A stretch of DNA of 64,000 bases from Pantoea sp. alder81 (GCF_020179835.1 NZ_JAIUDA010000008.1:1-64000); one strand, 5' to 3'; positions 26,859-36,630 are shown, counted from the first letter of the stretch. Made by a program: numbers and translations. The notes: generated from the sequence alone by a model not told the origin.

Positions 26859-26900
26859 CTGCACTGCTGTGACATAAAACTGTCATGGCAGTGCAGTAAT
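26859..26900. repeat. Long imperfect inverted repeat between the BdlA-like and SiaA-like genes
   Basis: The sequence actgcactgctgtgaca pairs with tgtcatggcagtgcagt across a six-base loop, with two mismatches in 17. No T run follows, so it could be an operator or an mRNA processing/stability hairpin rather than a terminator. Confidence 0.55.
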
Positions 26901-26936
26901 CTAGGATAAATCCTAATCAATGCCAGAATAATTCTT

Positions 26937-28160
26937 ATGCTGCTGCCTGATTTACGCGCAGGATTAACCTCCCTGTCGAGCCGTTCCCGTGCGCGTTCGC
27001 TGTGCATTGAGGTGCCGTTTGTCAGTCCAGCCATGGACAACACTGCGGTGATGGCATTGTTTACCGAACACAAAGATTTGATCGGTTTGCCGGTAATCGA
27101 GAACGGTACGCCGTTTGGCATGATCAACCGCCATATCTTCCTGTCACAGATGACGCGCCCGTTCTTCCGCGAACTCTATGACCGCAAAAGCTGCATCGCT
27201 TTTATGGACAAAGAGCCGCTGGTGATTGATGCCGATACCGAGCTGGATCAGGTGGCGCATCAGGTGGTGGCAACCGGTGACAAATCGGTCACCGACGGTT
27301 TTATTCTGACCGAACAAGGCCGCTATATCGGTATCGGTTTGGGGATCGATTTGATCCGCACCGTCTCCGATTTGCAGGCGCAGCAGCATCAACAAATTTT
27401 GCAGAGCATCGATTATGCGCGCGTGATTCAGGACGCGATGCTTGATCGCTCAAAACAGCAAATGGCCCAGCAGCTCAATGACTGGTGCCTGCACTGGCAG
27501 CCGCGCGATGGTGTGGGCGGCGACTATTATGCATTCCATCAGGATGAACACGGCTGGCTGGCATTGATTGCCGACTGCACCGGCCACGGCATTCCGGGTG
27601 CCTTTATGACGGTGATCCTGCAATCCGCGCTGGAAAACGCGCTGCAGAAAAACCGTCGGGCACCGTCCGATCTGCTGCAATCACTGAATCGTCATATTAA
27701 ACAAACCCTTGGGCAGCTCAATGCCACGCAGCAAACGTCGCTCTCCAATGACGGCTGTGATGCCATCGCGCTGCGCCTCGATACCGACCAACATCAACTC
27801 AGCTGGGCCAGCGCACGTATGCATGCGCTGTTACATCCGGCCGCAGGAGAAGCGGAATCGCTGAAGGCAGATCGCGTAGGTGTGGGTTACACCGATACGC
27901 CGCATGATTACATCTGGCCGGAACACCAACGCACGCTGCATCCCGGCGATATGTTGTTGGTAATGACCGATGGCGTAACCGATCAGCCCGGCGGTGAGCG
28001 TCACATTATGTTTGGCAAAAAGCGCATTCAGACGCTGGTAACTCAATATCAAACCCTGCCGATGACCGAGCTGTCAGCGACCTTCGAGCGGGAATTTCTC
28101 AACTGGCAAGGCAACCAGCCGCGACGCGATGATGTCACCTGGTTTGGCTTCCGTTATTAA
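26937..28160 (+). CDS. siaA: CBS-domain SpoIIE/PP2C-type phosphatase, SiaA-like
   Basis: The 407-residue protein has an N-terminal CBS-like pair (about 15-145; DLIGLPVIENGTPFGMINRH, then PLVIDADTELDQVAHQVV) followed by a PP2C/SpoIIE phosphatase domain with its metal-binding aspartates (GVGGDYYAF, ADCTGHGIPG, TDGVTDQ, RRDDVTWFGF). By position before siaB-siaC-siaD it is the SiaA of this set, which dephosphorylates SiaC and so allows SiaC to activate the cyclase SiaD. Pseudomonas SiaA instead has a membrane sensor with HAMP; here there is no membrane segment, so the input is probably a cytosolic ligand of the CBS pair. The ribosome-binding site is weak. Confidence 0.82.
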   Translation: MLLPDLRAGLTSLSSRSRARSLCIEVPFVSPAMDNTAVMALFTEHKDLIGLPVIENGTPFGMINRHIFLSQMTRPFFRELYDRKSCIAFMDKEPLVIDADTELDQVAHQVVATGDKSVTDGFILTEQGRYIGIGLGIDLIRTVSDLQAQQHQQILQSIDYARVIQDAMLDRSKQQMAQQLNDWCLHWQPRDGVGGDYYAFHQDEHGWLALIADCTGHGIPGAFMTVILQSALENALQKNRRAPSDLLQSLNRHIKQTLGQLNATQQTSLSNDGCDAIALRLDTDQHQLSWASARMHALLHPAAGEAESLKADRVGVGYTDTPHDYIWPEHQRTLHPGDMLLVMTDGVTDQPGGERHIMFGKKRIQTLVTQYQTLPMTELSATFEREFLNWQGNQPRRDDVTWFGFRY

Positions 28161-28170
28161 TGAGCACCTT

Positions 28171-28722
28171 ATGAACTCAGGTTCAACCGTTAGCCGCGTC
28201 CCGCCAGAAAGCGTGGCGCTGCACTATACTGGCTTCTTCTCGCCGCAGAACATCACCGCCATGGGCGAGGTGATTAAGGTCTTTCTGGAGAACCAGCAGG
28301 CGCCAGTAAAAGTGCGCCGCCGCTTGTTCTCCAGCTTTGTTGAAATCGTACAGAACATCCTGCGTTATTCGCAGGATAGCCGCGTGATGATCCACGCCGA
28401 GCAGGATTTTCGCTTCGGCACCGTCTCGCTGCGCGTAGAGGGTGACAATTACGTGCTGGAGAGCAGCAATCAGGTCGATGAAGTCGCCTGTGAGCAGCTG
28501 CGTTACTGGCTGGATTTGCTGCGCACCATGAGCAATGAAGAGATCAAACAGGCTTACCGCGTAGGTCTGCGAGCTGAGAGCCCTGCTACAAGCAAAGGGG
28601 CCAACATAGGATTACTGACGCTTGCCCGCGATGTCAGTGAACCGCTGGAGTATGAACTGCGTCCGCTGGAGTCCAGTGGTTACGCCACGTTTTGGCTCAA
28701 AGCCACCATTCACCAGGATTGA
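28171..28722 (+). CDS. siaB: SiaB-family protein kinase
   Basis: The 183-residue protein matches SiaB (DUF6272), with the N-box-like EIVQNILRYS segment and a late TKGANIGLL-like motif (ATSKGANIGLLTLARD). In Pseudomonas, SiaB phosphorylates a Thr of SiaC and opposes SiaA. The start at 28171 lies 10 bases after the siaA stop; an upstream in-frame ATG overlaps siaA. It precedes siaC by 7 bases. Confidence 0.85.
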   Translation: MNSGSTVSRVPPESVALHYTGFFSPQNITAMGEVIKVFLENQQAPVKVRRRLFSSFVEIVQNILRYSQDSRVMIHAEQDFRFGTVSLRVEGDNYVLESSNQVDEVACEQLRYWLDLLRTMSNEEIKQAYRVGLRAESPATSKGANIGLLTLARDVSEPLEYELRPLESSGYATFWLKATIHQD

Positions 28723-28729
28723 ATTGTTT

Positions 28730-29116
28730 ATGCAAAACCTTGTTATTGCTGCCACAGAAAGCACGCCTGAGGTCAATTTTGACTTCGAAACTGGCCAGTT
28801 CGCCCTGCGCGGAGAATCGTGGCCGGAAAACGCCGCCGCCTTCTATCGTCCCTTGCTGGATGCACTGGAAAGCTGGCAGCCCGCAAAAAGCGGCCAGATT
28901 GAAGCCAATATCGCGCTGCGCTATTTCAACAGCTCCAGCACCAAAATGCTGTTCAGCCTGTTTGATCTGTTTAATCAGCTGGCGCAAAAAGGCCAGACGG
29001 TGGAACTCAACTGGTTCTTTGATGAAGAAGATGATGTGTCTGAAGAGTTCGGTCAGGAACTGGCGCTGGACTTTACCGATCTGCAAGTGAATCTGCGAGC
29101 GGAAATGGCCTCATGA
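28730..29116 (+). CDS. siaC: SiaC-family regulatory phosphoprotein (DUF1987)
   Basis: The 128-residue protein matches SiaC, with the NSSSTKMLFSLFD segment holding the likely phosphorylated residue T71 (Thr68 in Pseudomonas numbering). Unphosphorylated SiaC binds and activates SiaD. It starts 7 bases after siaB and its stop overlaps the siaD start (ATGATG), so the two are translationally coupled. Confidence 0.87.
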   Translation: MQNLVIAATESTPEVNFDFETGQFALRGESWPENAAAFYRPLLDALESWQPAKSGQIEANIALRYFNSSSTKMLFSLFDLFNQLAQKGQTVELNWFFDEEDDVSEEFGQELALDFTDLQVNLRAEMAS

Positions 29117-29823
29117 TGGACCTGAATGAGCTGTTCCGCGAAGAGAGCGAGGTGCTAACGCGCGCTCAGGATGTGGCGGCTCAGACCTCGCTCAGTGCGG
29201 AAGATTATCGTGATGCGTTGCTGAACGTTAATCGCCACTATCAGCGCCTGATGCGCGAGACCTATCGTATGATCTCGCGCAGTGACCGCGCTGAACGCGA
29301 GCTGAACCGCGTCAATGAGCAGCTGCAACAACTGGCTCAGGAGCTGGAGTACAAAGCCAGCCACGATCCCCTCACCGCTGTCTGGAACCGCGGTGCCATC
29401 ATTCAGCGTATTACTAATACGTTGAGCAATGGCCCGGCGGCGCTGATCATCCTCGATATTGATCACTTCAAGAAGATCAACGATGAGTTCGGTCATCCGA
29501 TGGGCGATAAGGTGATTTGTGGTTTGGTGTCGCGTATTCAGGCTCACTGTCCGGAAGATGCCAGCATTGGCCGGATCGGCGGGGAAGAGTTTACCGTGCT
29601 GCTGCCGCATTACCGTTTATCGGACGCGGTGATTGTCGCGGGCGCGGTGCATGCCTCGCTGAATGCGTCACCGCTGGCGGTACTGCCGGGTCAACTGGTC
29701 ACCGCCAGCCTCGGCGTCAGCTATGGCAAGCCGGGTTCCGATTTTGAAACCCTGTATAACAACGCCGATGCCGCGCTTTACGATGCCAAAAACCACGGCC
29801 GCAACCGGGTGTTCTTCCGCTAA
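29113..29823 (+). CDS. siaD: SiaD-like diguanylate cyclase
   Basis: The 236-residue protein has an N-terminal coiled-coil region (about 1-85) and a GGDEF-family domain with active-site GGEEF (RIGGEEFTVLLPHY) and metal-binding Asp in ILDIDHFKKIND. No RxxD inhibitory site precedes the motif, unlike many cyclases. It makes c-di-GMP and is probably active only with dephosphorylated SiaC. It ends the operon; a hairpin at 29883 lies before the convergent mrdA paralogue. Confidence 0.87.
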   Translation: MMDLNELFREESEVLTRAQDVAAQTSLSAEDYRDALLNVNRHYQRLMRETYRMISRSDRAERELNRVNEQLQQLAQELEYKASHDPLTAVWNRGAIIQRITNTLSNGPAALIILDIDHFKKINDEFGHPMGDKVICGLVSRIQAHCPEDASIGRIGGEEFTVLLPHYRLSDAVIVAGAVHASLNASPLAVLPGQLVTASLGVSYGKPGSDFETLYNNADAALYDAKNHGRNRVFFR

Positions 29824-29882
29824 AAGAGCATTATTTTTAGCGCAGAGATCGGCAATACCGCTTTATCAGCTTCGCGCGAGAA

Positions 29883-29907
29883 ACCGCACCGTTACGTTGG
29901 GTGCGGT
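29883..29907. terminator. Hairpin between convergent siaD and mrdA paralogue
   Basis: The arms accgcacc (29883-29890) and ggtgcggt (29900-29907) form an 8-bp GC-rich stem between two convergent stops. No long T run follows on either strand. Confidence 0.5.
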
Positions 29908-29917
29908 CTCGCGCAAA

Positions 29918-31795
29918 TTAATTTTTCTGCGCCGTTTCCACCGGTGGTTCAGATGATGGTGGCAGGAAGATGTGATCGAGAATATTGCGCATCAACGGTG
30001 CTGCCGTCACCCCTTCACTTCCCCCGTTTTCCAGAATCAACGCTACCGCCACTTTTGGATCATTAAACGGTGCGAACGCGGTATAGAAGATGTGGTCACG
30101 CAGGCGCGTCGGGATCATTTTCGCGTTGTAGACCTGATTCTGCTTCAAGCTAAACACCTGAGACGTCCCCGATTTGGCCGCAATGCCGTAAGGCGCGGTG
30201 TGGAAGTACTTATAGCCAGTACCGTTTGGCGCATTGGCCATGCCGAACATCGCGTGACGCACCAGTGACCAGTACGGTGATTTTGGATCGCCAATTTGCG
30301 GCTGTGGCGCTTTTGGCTGATACAGCTGCTGTTCGGTGCCGCGCTGCGATTTCTCCAGCAGATGCGGGTTGATCACCCGGCCATTGTTGAGCAGTGCCAC
30401 CAGCGCTTTCACCATCTGAATCGGCGTCGCAATCCAGTAACCCTGCCCGATACCTACTGATACCGTATCGCCCTGATACCACGCGTGTTTATGCACTTTC
30501 TGCTTCCACTCGCGGCTCGGCAGCAATCCGGCATACTCTTCATTGAGATCGATGCCGGTCGGTTTACCGTAGCCAAACTGGCTCAGCATGGTGTGAATAC
30601 GATCGATGCCCATCATAAACGCCACCTGATAGAAGAAGCTGTCCGCTGACTCCTCAATCGCCTTGGTGACATCCAGCGTGCCGTGCCCCGATTTTTTCCA
30701 GTCGCGATATTTACGATCGGTGCCCGGCAGCGTCCAGGTGGGTGCGCCGAAAATGGTAAAGCTGGGGGTGATCACTTTGGTCAGCAGCGCGGACATCGCC
30801 ATATAAGGTTTGACCGTGGAAGCCGGGGGATAGAGCCCTTGCGTGACGCGGTTGATCAGCGGCAGGTTTTTATCCGCCAGCAACGTCTTATACGCCTTGT
30901 AGCTGATGCCCTTCACAAACGGGTTCGGGTCGTAGCTCGGTGCGGAAACCATCGCTAACACGCTGCCATCGCGCGGATCTTCGATCAAGGCCGCTGCACG
31001 CTGGCCGGCCAGCTGGCTCTCAACATACTGCTGCAGATGCAAATCCAGCGTCAGATAGACGTTCTGTCCGGCAACCGGCGGTACCTCTTTTAGCACGCGC
31101 ACGATGCGGCCGTGGTTATCCACTTCCACTTCCTGATAGCCGGTTTTGCCGTGCAAAATGGATTCGTAATAGCCTTCAATGCCCTGCTTACCGATGTTGT
31201 GGTCGGCAGCATAGTTTTCGCCCACGCCTTCAGCATTCAGGCGTTTGAAATCGTTATCGTTGATCTTGGAAACGTAGCCCACCACATGGGCTAAATCGGC
31301 GCCATACGGATACTCACGATCTTCATAGGTATCGATAGTCACGCCGGAGAAACGGAACTGATTGACGGAGAAGCGCGCCACCTGTTCGTCGGTCAACTCG
31401 CCTTTCAGTTCGACCGGTTTGTAGCGGCTGTTTTGTTTGAGTTCATGCTCGAAAGTGTCGATCTCTTCTGGCGTCAGATTCACCATCGGCGTCAGCTCTT
31501 TGAGCGTTTCCTGCATGTTGTCGATTTTATACGGCGTGATGAGGATGTCGTACCAGGTGACGTTACGTACCAGCGGAATGCCGTTGCGATCGTAGATCAA
31601 CCCACGCGTCGGCGCGATAGGGATCATTTTGATGTCGTTTTCGTTGGAGCGCGTCTGGTAATAGCTGTGCTGCTCCACCTGAATACGATAGAGGTTAACG
31701 CCAAGGATAATGAAGCAGATGACGACCAGGGCAAAAGCGACAAGCGCGCGGCGGACAAACAGTTTCTCTTCGGCTTCGAAATTACGGAAATTCAT
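29918..31795 (-). CDS. Penicillin-binding protein 2 paralogue (transpeptidase)
   Basis: The 625-residue protein resembles MrdA. It has one N-terminal membrane segment (RRALVAFALVVICFIILGVNL), the non-catalytic PBP dimer domain (TRGLIYDRNGIPLVRN), and a transpeptidase domain with SxxK (ASTVKPYM), SxD (EESADSFFYQ) and KSGT (AAKSGTSQVF). It cross-links peptidoglycan in the periplasm. It is not next to rodA/rlpA, where the housekeeping mrdA lies in E. coli, so it is most likely a second copy such as the acid-specific PBP2 of Salmonella. The condition of use is unknown. Confidence 0.88.
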   Translation of the reverse strand: MNFRNFEAEEKLFVRRALVAFALVVICFIILGVNLYRIQVEQHSYYQTRSNENDIKMIPIAPTRGLIYDRNGIPLVRNVTWYDILITPYKIDNMQETLKELTPMVNLTPEEIDTFEHELKQNSRYKPVELKGELTDEQVARFSVNQFRFSGVTIDTYEDREYPYGADLAHVVGYVSKINDNDFKRLNAEGVGENYAADHNIGKQGIEGYYESILHGKTGYQEVEVDNHGRIVRVLKEVPPVAGQNVYLTLDLHLQQYVESQLAGQRAAALIEDPRDGSVLAMVSAPSYDPNPFVKGISYKAYKTLLADKNLPLINRVTQGLYPPASTVKPYMAMSALLTKVITPSFTIFGAPTWTLPGTDRKYRDWKKSGHGTLDVTKAIEESADSFFYQVAFMMGIDRIHTMLSQFGYGKPTGIDLNEEYAGLLPSREWKQKVHKHAWYQGDTVSVGIGQGYWIATPIQMVKALVALLNNGRVINPHLLEKSQRGTEQQLYQPKAPQPQIGDPKSPYWSLVRHAMFGMANAPNGTGYKYFHTAPYGIAAKSGTSQVFSLKQNQVYNAKMIPTRLRDHIFYTAFAPFNDPKVAVALILENGGSEGVTAAPLMRNILDHIFLPPSSEPPVETAQKN

Positions 31796-31913
31796 CAGGG
31801 GGGCTTAGTCTCTTTGTTATCACGCTAATGATAAGCAGAGATTGCTTTAGAGCCAGCACGAAGATGCACAAGCCTGGGTAAAAGTGTGTCAGATGTTTAC
31901 GAGAAGGGATTCA

Positions 31914-31975
31914 GGTCGCCATAAATGGCGACCCTACGGGTGGGGTGTTTTGTAGGGTGCGCATTGATGCGCACC
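31914..31975. repeat. REPIN-like paired hairpin, copy a
   Basis: Hairpin A (ggtcgccataaatggcgacc) is followed by ctacg, a short spacer, then gtag and hairpin B (ggtgcgcattgatgcgcacc). The CCCTAC/GTAGGG junctions face each other, so the whole unit is a pair of inverted hairpins. It lies between the mrdA paralogue and deoD. Confidence 0.8.
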
Positions 31976-31991
31976 GAACCAATAGCGTGAA

Positions 31992-32705
31992 TCAGTCCCC
32001 CAGCAGCACCGACTCCAGCGCGATCTTGATCATATCGTTGAAAGTGGTCTGGCGCTCAGCAGCGGTGGTCTGCTCGTGAGTACGGATATGATCCGACACG
32101 GTGCAGATGGTCAGCGCTTTAGCACCGAACTCCGCGGCCACGCCGTAAATACCGGCTGCTTCCATTTCCACACCCAGGATGCCGTACTTCTCCATCACAT
32201 CGAACATCTGCGGATCTGGCGTATAGAACAGGTCAGCAGAGAAGATGTTGCCAACGCGCGCATCAACACCCAGCGCTTTGGCCGCATCAACCGCGTTACG
32301 CACCATGTCGAAGTCAGCAATCGCCGCGAAGTCGTGATCTTTGAAACGCATACGGTTCACTTTGGAATCGGTGCAGGCACCCAGACCAATCACCACATCA
32401 CGCAGTTTCACATCTGCACGTACCGCACCACAGGAACCGACACGGATGATTTTCTTCACGCCGAAATCGGTGATCAGCTCTTTGGTGTAGATCGAGCAGG
32501 ATGGAATCCCCATGCCGTGACCCATGACCGAAATCTTACGACCTTTGTACGTCCCGGTGTAACCCAGCATGCCGCGCACGTTGTTGACTTCAACCGCGTC
32601 TTCCAGGAAGGTTTCTGCGATGTGCTTAGCGCGCAGCGGATCGCCCGGCATCAGCACCACGTCCGCGAAGTCACCCATTTCTGCATTAATATGAGGCGTT
32701 GCCAT
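31992..32705 (-). CDS. deoD: Purine nucleoside phosphorylase DeoD-type
   Basis: The 237-residue protein is a hexameric purine nucleoside phosphorylase: starts [20 protein letters not shown], with [19 protein letters not shown], the EMEAAGIYG ribose-binding motif and the TVSDH active-site Asp. It cleaves purine (deoxy)nucleosides with phosphate to base and (deoxy)ribose-1-phosphate. It is the last gene of deoCABD, 33 bases after deoB. Confidence 0.96.
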   Translation of the reverse strand: MATPHINAEMGDFADVVLMPGDPLRAKHIAETFLEDAVEVNNVRGMLGYTGTYKGRKISVMGHGMGIPSCSIYTKELITDFGVKKIIRVGSCGAVRADVKLRDVVIGLGACTDSKVNRMRFKDHDFAAIADFDMVRNAVDAAKALGVDARVGNIFSADLFYTPDPQMFDVMEKYGILGVEMEAAGIYGVAAEFGAKALTICTVSDHIRTHEQTTAAERQTTFNDMIKIALESVLLGD

Positions 32706-32738
32706 GGTTATTTTCCTTTTTAAAATTGGTGGGCTGTT

Positions 32739-33962
32739 TTACAGCAGGCTTTTACCGTAGTCCATGCTGGACAGGCCAAAATACTTCGCAATGGTCTGGC
32801 CGATATCCGCGAAGGTATCGCGATAACCCAGCGATCCCGGCTTCACTTTCGGACCATAAATCAAAATCGGAATGTGCTCGCGCGTATGCTCTGTGCCTTC
32901 CCAGCTTGGATCACAACCGTGGTCGGCGGTGAGGATTAAAATATCACCCTCTTTCACCAGCTCCATCAGCTCCGGCAAACGGCGGTCAAAGAACTCTAAA
33001 CCGCCCGCATATCCGGCGATATCGCGACGATGGCCCCAGGTGGAGTCAAAATCAACGAAGTTAGTAAACACGATGGAGTTGTCCGGCGCCTTCTTCATCT
33101 GCTCGATGGTGGCGTTGAACAACGCATCCAGACCGGTGGCTTTCACCTTCTGGGTAATGCCCTGCTCGGCGTAGATATCCGCAATTTTACCCACGGAAAT
33201 CACTTCGCCGCCCTTCTCGTCCACCAGCTTTTTCAGCATGGTCGGCGCAGGCGGTTCCACCGCGAGATCATGGCGGTTACCGGTACGCTCGAAGTTGCCC
33301 GCTTTGTCGCCGACAAACGGACGCGCAATCACACGACCGATGTTGTAGCCACCGTTGGTCAGCTCTTCACGCGCGATTTCGCACAGCTCATACAGACGAT
33401 CCAGACCAAAGGTCTCTTCGTGACAGGCAATCTGGAACACCGAGTCCGCCGAGGTGTAGAAAATCGGCTTGCCGGATTTCATGTGTTCTTCGCCCAACTG
33501 GTCAAGGATCACCGTACCGGATGAGTGACAGTTACCGAGATAGCCCGGCAGATTGGCGCGTTTCACCAGCACGTCGAGCAGTTCCTGCGGGAAGCTGTTC
33601 TCTTTGTCGCTGAAGTAGCCCCAGTCAAACAGCACCGGCACGCCGGCGATTTCCCAGTGGCCTGACGGCGTATCCTTACCGGATGACAACTCGCTGGCGT
33701 AAGCGTAGGCACCAATGATTTCGGCATTGGCGTCGAGGCCCGGCGGGAAACGTCCGGTAGAGAGTTCAGCCGCTTTACCCAGACCGAGCGCGGTCAGGTT
33801 GGGCAGATGCAGTGGGCCTTCGCGACCTTCATTGGCGCGGCCTTCGAAGCACGCTTCGGCGATATGGCCAAGCGTATCCGATCCTTCATCACCGAATTTA
33901 TCGGCGTCTTTGCTGGAGCCGATCCCGAAGGAGTCGAGAACCATAATAAAAGCACGTTTCAT
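32739..33962 (-). CDS. deoB: Phosphopentomutase
   Basis: The 407-residue protein is Deo[16 protein letters not shown] start, the alkaline-phosphatase-fold metal ligands (D in [21 protein letters not shown]), and the DSTWGHRRD segment. It interconverts deoxyribose-1-phosphate and deoxyribose-5-phosphate. ATG 33962 is the E. coli-like start with AGGAGAC upstream; the frame extends further without a site. It follows deoA by about 90 bases. Confidence 0.96.
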   Translation of the reverse strand: MKRAFIMVLDSFGIGSSKDADKFGDEGSDTLGHIAEACFEGRANEGREGPLHLPNLTALGLGKAAELSTGRFPPGLDANAEIIGAYAYASELSSGKDTPSGHWEIAGVPVLFDWGYFSDKENSFPQELLDVLVKRANLPGYLGNCHSSGTVILDQLGEEHMKSGKPIFYTSADSVFQIACHEETFGLDRLYELCEIAREELTNGGYNIGRVIARPFVGDKAGNFERTGNRHDLAVEPPAPTMLKKLVDEKGGEVISVGKIADIYAEQGITQKVKATGLDALFNATIEQMKKAPDNSIVFTNFVDFDSTWGHRRDIAGYAGGLEFFDRRLPELMELVKEGDILILTADHGCDPSWEGTEHTREHIPILIYGPKVKPGSLGYRDTFADIGQTIAKYFGLSSMDYGKSLL

Positions 33963-34053
33963 GCAAGTCTCCTGCGCAATGGCGCGATGACAAGTCAAAA
34001 AAAAGCGATCAGATCAGTATACCCGAACGGCCGCTGCCTGGCACGAAGAAGCG

Positions 34054-35376
34054 TTACTCGCTGACGCGGCGATACACCACTGGCGTTTCTGCGGGCGCAC
34101 GGTCGCTCAAGGTAATTGCCGCTTTCACCGCTTCTGCCGCCTGCTGCCACTGCGCTTCCGAAGCAGCATGAATCACCGCCAGCGGGCGCTGCACGTCAAT
34201 TTTGGTGCCCAACGTGGTCATCTCGCTCAGGCCCACGCTGTAATCAATGCTGTCGCTGGCGCGCTGACGGCCACCCCCGAGTGATACCACTGCCATGCCC
34301 AGCGCACGCGTATCCATGGCGCTGACAATCCCGGCGCGATCGGCGTACACCGCTTTGCTGAGCATTGGTGCAGGCAGATAGCTGTCCATGCGCTCGATGA
34401 AATCCACCGGACCGTTTTGCGCCGCGACCATCCGCGCGAAAACTTCCGCCGCTTTGCCGTTATCCAACACGTTCTGCAGTTTCTGACGCGCTTCGGCGTC
34501 ATTCTCTGCCAGCTTGCCGGAGATCAGCATTTCCGAGCACAGCGCCATCGTTACTTCCAGCAGACGTGGATTGCGAGACTCGCCAGTGAGGAACTGCACC
34601 GCTTCACGCACTTCCAGCGCGTTACCAGCGGTCGACGCCAGCACCTGATTCATGTCAGTGAGCAGCGCGGTGGTTTTACAGCCCGCGCCGTTTGCTACGC
34701 CGACAATCGCCTGCGCCAGATTTTCTGAAGCTTCAAAGGTCGGCATAAAGGCACCGGAACCGACTTTCACGTCCATCACCAGCGCATCCAGTCCTTCCGC
34801 CAGTTTCTTGGCGAGGATCGAGGCGGTGATCAGCGGGATCGAGTCGACGGTCGCGGTGATATCGCGCGTGGCGTAGAAACGCTTATCGGCTGGAGCCAGT
34901 GAGTTGGTCTGGCCGATAATCGCGATACCGACATCTTTAATGATCTGGCGGAAACAGTCGTCGCTCGGGAAGATATCGAAACCGGGGATCGCTTCCAGCT
35001 TATCCAGCGTACCGCCGGTGTGACCGAGCCCTCGCCCGGAGATCATCGGTACGTAACCACCGCACGCGGCCACCATTGGACCGAGCATCAGCGAAGTCAC
35101 ATCGCCTACGCCGCCGGTGGAGTGCTTATCGACGATTGGACCGTTGAGGTTCAACGATTTCCAGTTGAGCACAGTGCCGGAATCGCGCATCGCCATGGTC
35201 AGCGCCACGCGCTCTTCCAGATTCATATCGTGGAAATAGATGGTCATCGCCAGCGCGGCGATCTGACCTTCTGACACGCTGTTATCACGCACGCCATTGA
35301 TGAAAAAGCGGATTTCCGCCTCGCTCAGTGGCAAGCCGTCGCGTTTTTTTCTAATAATTTCTTGTGGCAGGAACAA
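34054..35376 (-). CDS. deoA: Thymidine phosphorylase
   Basis: The 440-residue protein is Deo[19 protein letters not shown] start, the phosphorylase signature ([16 protein letters not shown]) and the KHSTGGVGD phosphate-binding loop. It cleaves thymidine and deoxyuridine with phosphate. It is the second gene of the deo operon, but the gap from deoC is widened to 183 bases by a repeat insertion. Confidence 0.96.
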   Translation of the reverse strand: MFLPQEIIRKKRDGLPLSEAEIRFFINGVRDNSVSEGQIAALAMTIYFHDMNLEERVALTMAMRDSGTVLNWKSLNLNGPIVDKHSTGGVGDVTSLMLGPMVAACGGYVPMISGRGLGHTGGTLDKLEAIPGFDIFPSDDCFRQIIKDVGIAIIGQTNSLAPADKRFYATRDITATVDSIPLITASILAKKLAEGLDALVMDVKVGSGAFMPTFEASENLAQAIVGVANGAGCKTTALLTDMNQVLASTAGNALEVREAVQFLTGESRNPRLLEVTMALCSEMLISGKLAENDAEARQKLQNVLDNGKAAEVFARMVAAQNGPVDFIERMDSYLPAPMLSKAVYADRAGIVSAMDTRALGMAVVSLGGGRQRASDSIDYSVGLSEMTTLGTKIDVQRPLAVIHAASEAQWQQAAEAVKAAITLSDRAPAETPVVYRRVSE

Positions 35377-35410
35377 GGTTGCCTCCCCGGGGGTGCTGTG
35401 AAAACGGCCA

Positions 35411-35547
35411 GGTGCGCATGAATGCGCACCCTACGAAAACGTACCAAACATCCGTTACGAAAATGCATCAGACATCCGTTACGGAACGTACCAAACATCC
35501 GTTACGAAAACGCTCCGAACAACGTAGGGTCGCCATTTATGGCGACC
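35411..35547. repeat. REPIN-like paired hairpin, copy b, with internal tandem repeat
   Basis: Hairpin B (ggtgcgcatgaatgcgcacc, 35411-35430) and hairpin A (ggtcgccatttatggcgacc, 35528-35547) face each other across a spacer made of tandem units of about 24 bases (35433-35512, see separate entry). It lies between deoC and deoA inside the operon and may affect mRNA stability between the two genes. Confidence 0.8.
35433..35512. repeat. Tandem array of 23-24-bp units
   Basis: Three units at 35433, 35457 and 35481 (24, 24 and 23 bases) end alike in catccgtt, and a partial fourth begins acgaaaacg at 35504. Units 1 and 3 share cgtaccaaacatccgtt exactly. The array fills the spacer of the paired hairpins. 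Confidence 0.85.
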
Positions 35548-35559
35548 AACAGGCTGGAA

Positions 35560-36339
35560 TCAGTAACCCGCTTTGCTGGTCGCAGTGGCGTGACCCAGCG
35601 TGTTCAGCAGGCTAGCTAACAGGCTTGAAGCACCAAAGCGGAAGTGACGCGCATCCGCCCAGCCTTCGCCCAGAATGTCATCCGCCAGCTTCAGATAGAT
35701 CGCGGCATCTTCCGCAGTACGCACGCCGCCCGCTGGCTTAAAGCCCACCTGCTGCTGCACGCCTTTATCGTGAATCACCTGCATCATAATCGCCGCCACT
35801 TCTGGCGTGGCGTTGACCGGCACTTTACCGGTGGAGGTTTTGATGAAATCCGCACCGGCATCGATAGCGATTTCAGACGCCGCGCGAATCAGTGCTTCTT
35901 CTTTCAGCTCACCGGTTTCGATAATCACTTTCAGCAGCACGTTGGCGGCGGCACAGGCTTCTTTACAGGCTTTCACCAGCTCAAAACCGATGTCGCGGTT
36001 GCCGGCCATCAGCGCGCGATACGGGAACACCACGTCCACTTCATCTGCACCGTAAGCAATCGCCGCACGGGTTTCTGCCAGTGCGATCTCAACGTCATCA
36101 TTGCCGTGTGGGAAGTTAGTCACAGTGGCGATGCGGATATCAGGCGTGCCCTGTTCGCGCAGTGCTTTACGTGCCGCAGGGATAAAACGTGGATAGATGC
36201 AGATCGCTGCGGTGTTACCGGCTGGCGATTTCGCCTGATGACACAGCGCGATCACCTTCTCATCGGTGTCATCTTCGTTCAGGGTGGTCAAATCCATCAG
36301 TTGCAGGGCGCGTTGTGCAGCCGCTTTAAGATCGGTCAT
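35560..36339 (-). CDS. deoC: Deoxyribose-phosphate aldolase
   Basis: The 259-residue protein is class I DeoC: Schiff-base Lys in FIKTSTGK and the proton-relay Lys in GFKPAGGVR. It splits deoxyribose-5-phosphate into glyceraldehyde-3-phosphate and acetaldehyde. ATG 36339 matches the E. coli start ([12 protein letters not shown]) and has GGAGAGC upstream; the longer frame to 36453 runs into the regulatory region. It is the first gene of deoCABD. Confidence 0.96.
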   Translation of the reverse strand: MTDLKAAAQRALQLMDLTTLNEDDTDEKVIALCHQAKSPAGNTAAICIYPRFIPAARKALREQGTPDIRIATVTNFPHGNDDVEIALAETRAAIAYGADEVDVVFPYRALMAGNRDIGFELVKACKEACAAANVLLKVIIETGELKEEALIRAASEIAIDAGADFIKTSTGKVPVNATPEVAAIMMQVIHDKGVQQQVGFKPAGGVRTAEDAAIYLKLADDILGEGWADARHFRFGASSLLASLLNTLGHATATSKAGY

Positions 36340-36382
36340 GATGCTCTCCAAAAGGTGACCGGCAGACGACGCCACCGGATAA

Positions 36383-36398
36383 TGTGACAATTCTAACA
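36383..36398. promoter_or_regulatory. DeoR operator upstream of deoC
   Basis: The sequence tgtgacaattctaaca matches 14 of 16 positions of the E. coli DeoR operator tgttagaattctaaca. It lies 44-59 bases upstream of the deoC start. Confidence 0.8.
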
Positions 36399-36469
36399 AA
36401 CCACACCTGAATGAATTGCGCTTCATGTCACATGAAAAAAGAAAATTCGTCATATGAATACAATTATTT

Positions 36470-36485
36470 AGTGATTCACATCACA
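36470..36485. promoter_or_regulatory. CRP site upstream of the deo operon
   Basis: The sequence agtgattcacatcaca fits TGTGA-N6-TCACA with one mismatch. In E. coli the deo promoter is activated by CRP and repressed by CytR and DeoR; the same control is inferred here. Confidence 0.7.
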
Positions 36486-36630
36486 AATAATCGCTAGCAC
36501 AGCGCTTTTCAGGCGTAATACAGGTTGTGAATATTATCACAAAACTGGGCGAGAATGTGTAATGCCGATTTTATTACTGTAGCCAATGCCGGCCAAAATA
36601 GCGGCAAATCCAGATTGTGTCGGGAGAGGA

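Noticed and set aside
35433..35512. CRISPR-like array
   Set aside because: Units are directly adjacent with no spacers and there are no cas genes; it is a simple tandem repeat.
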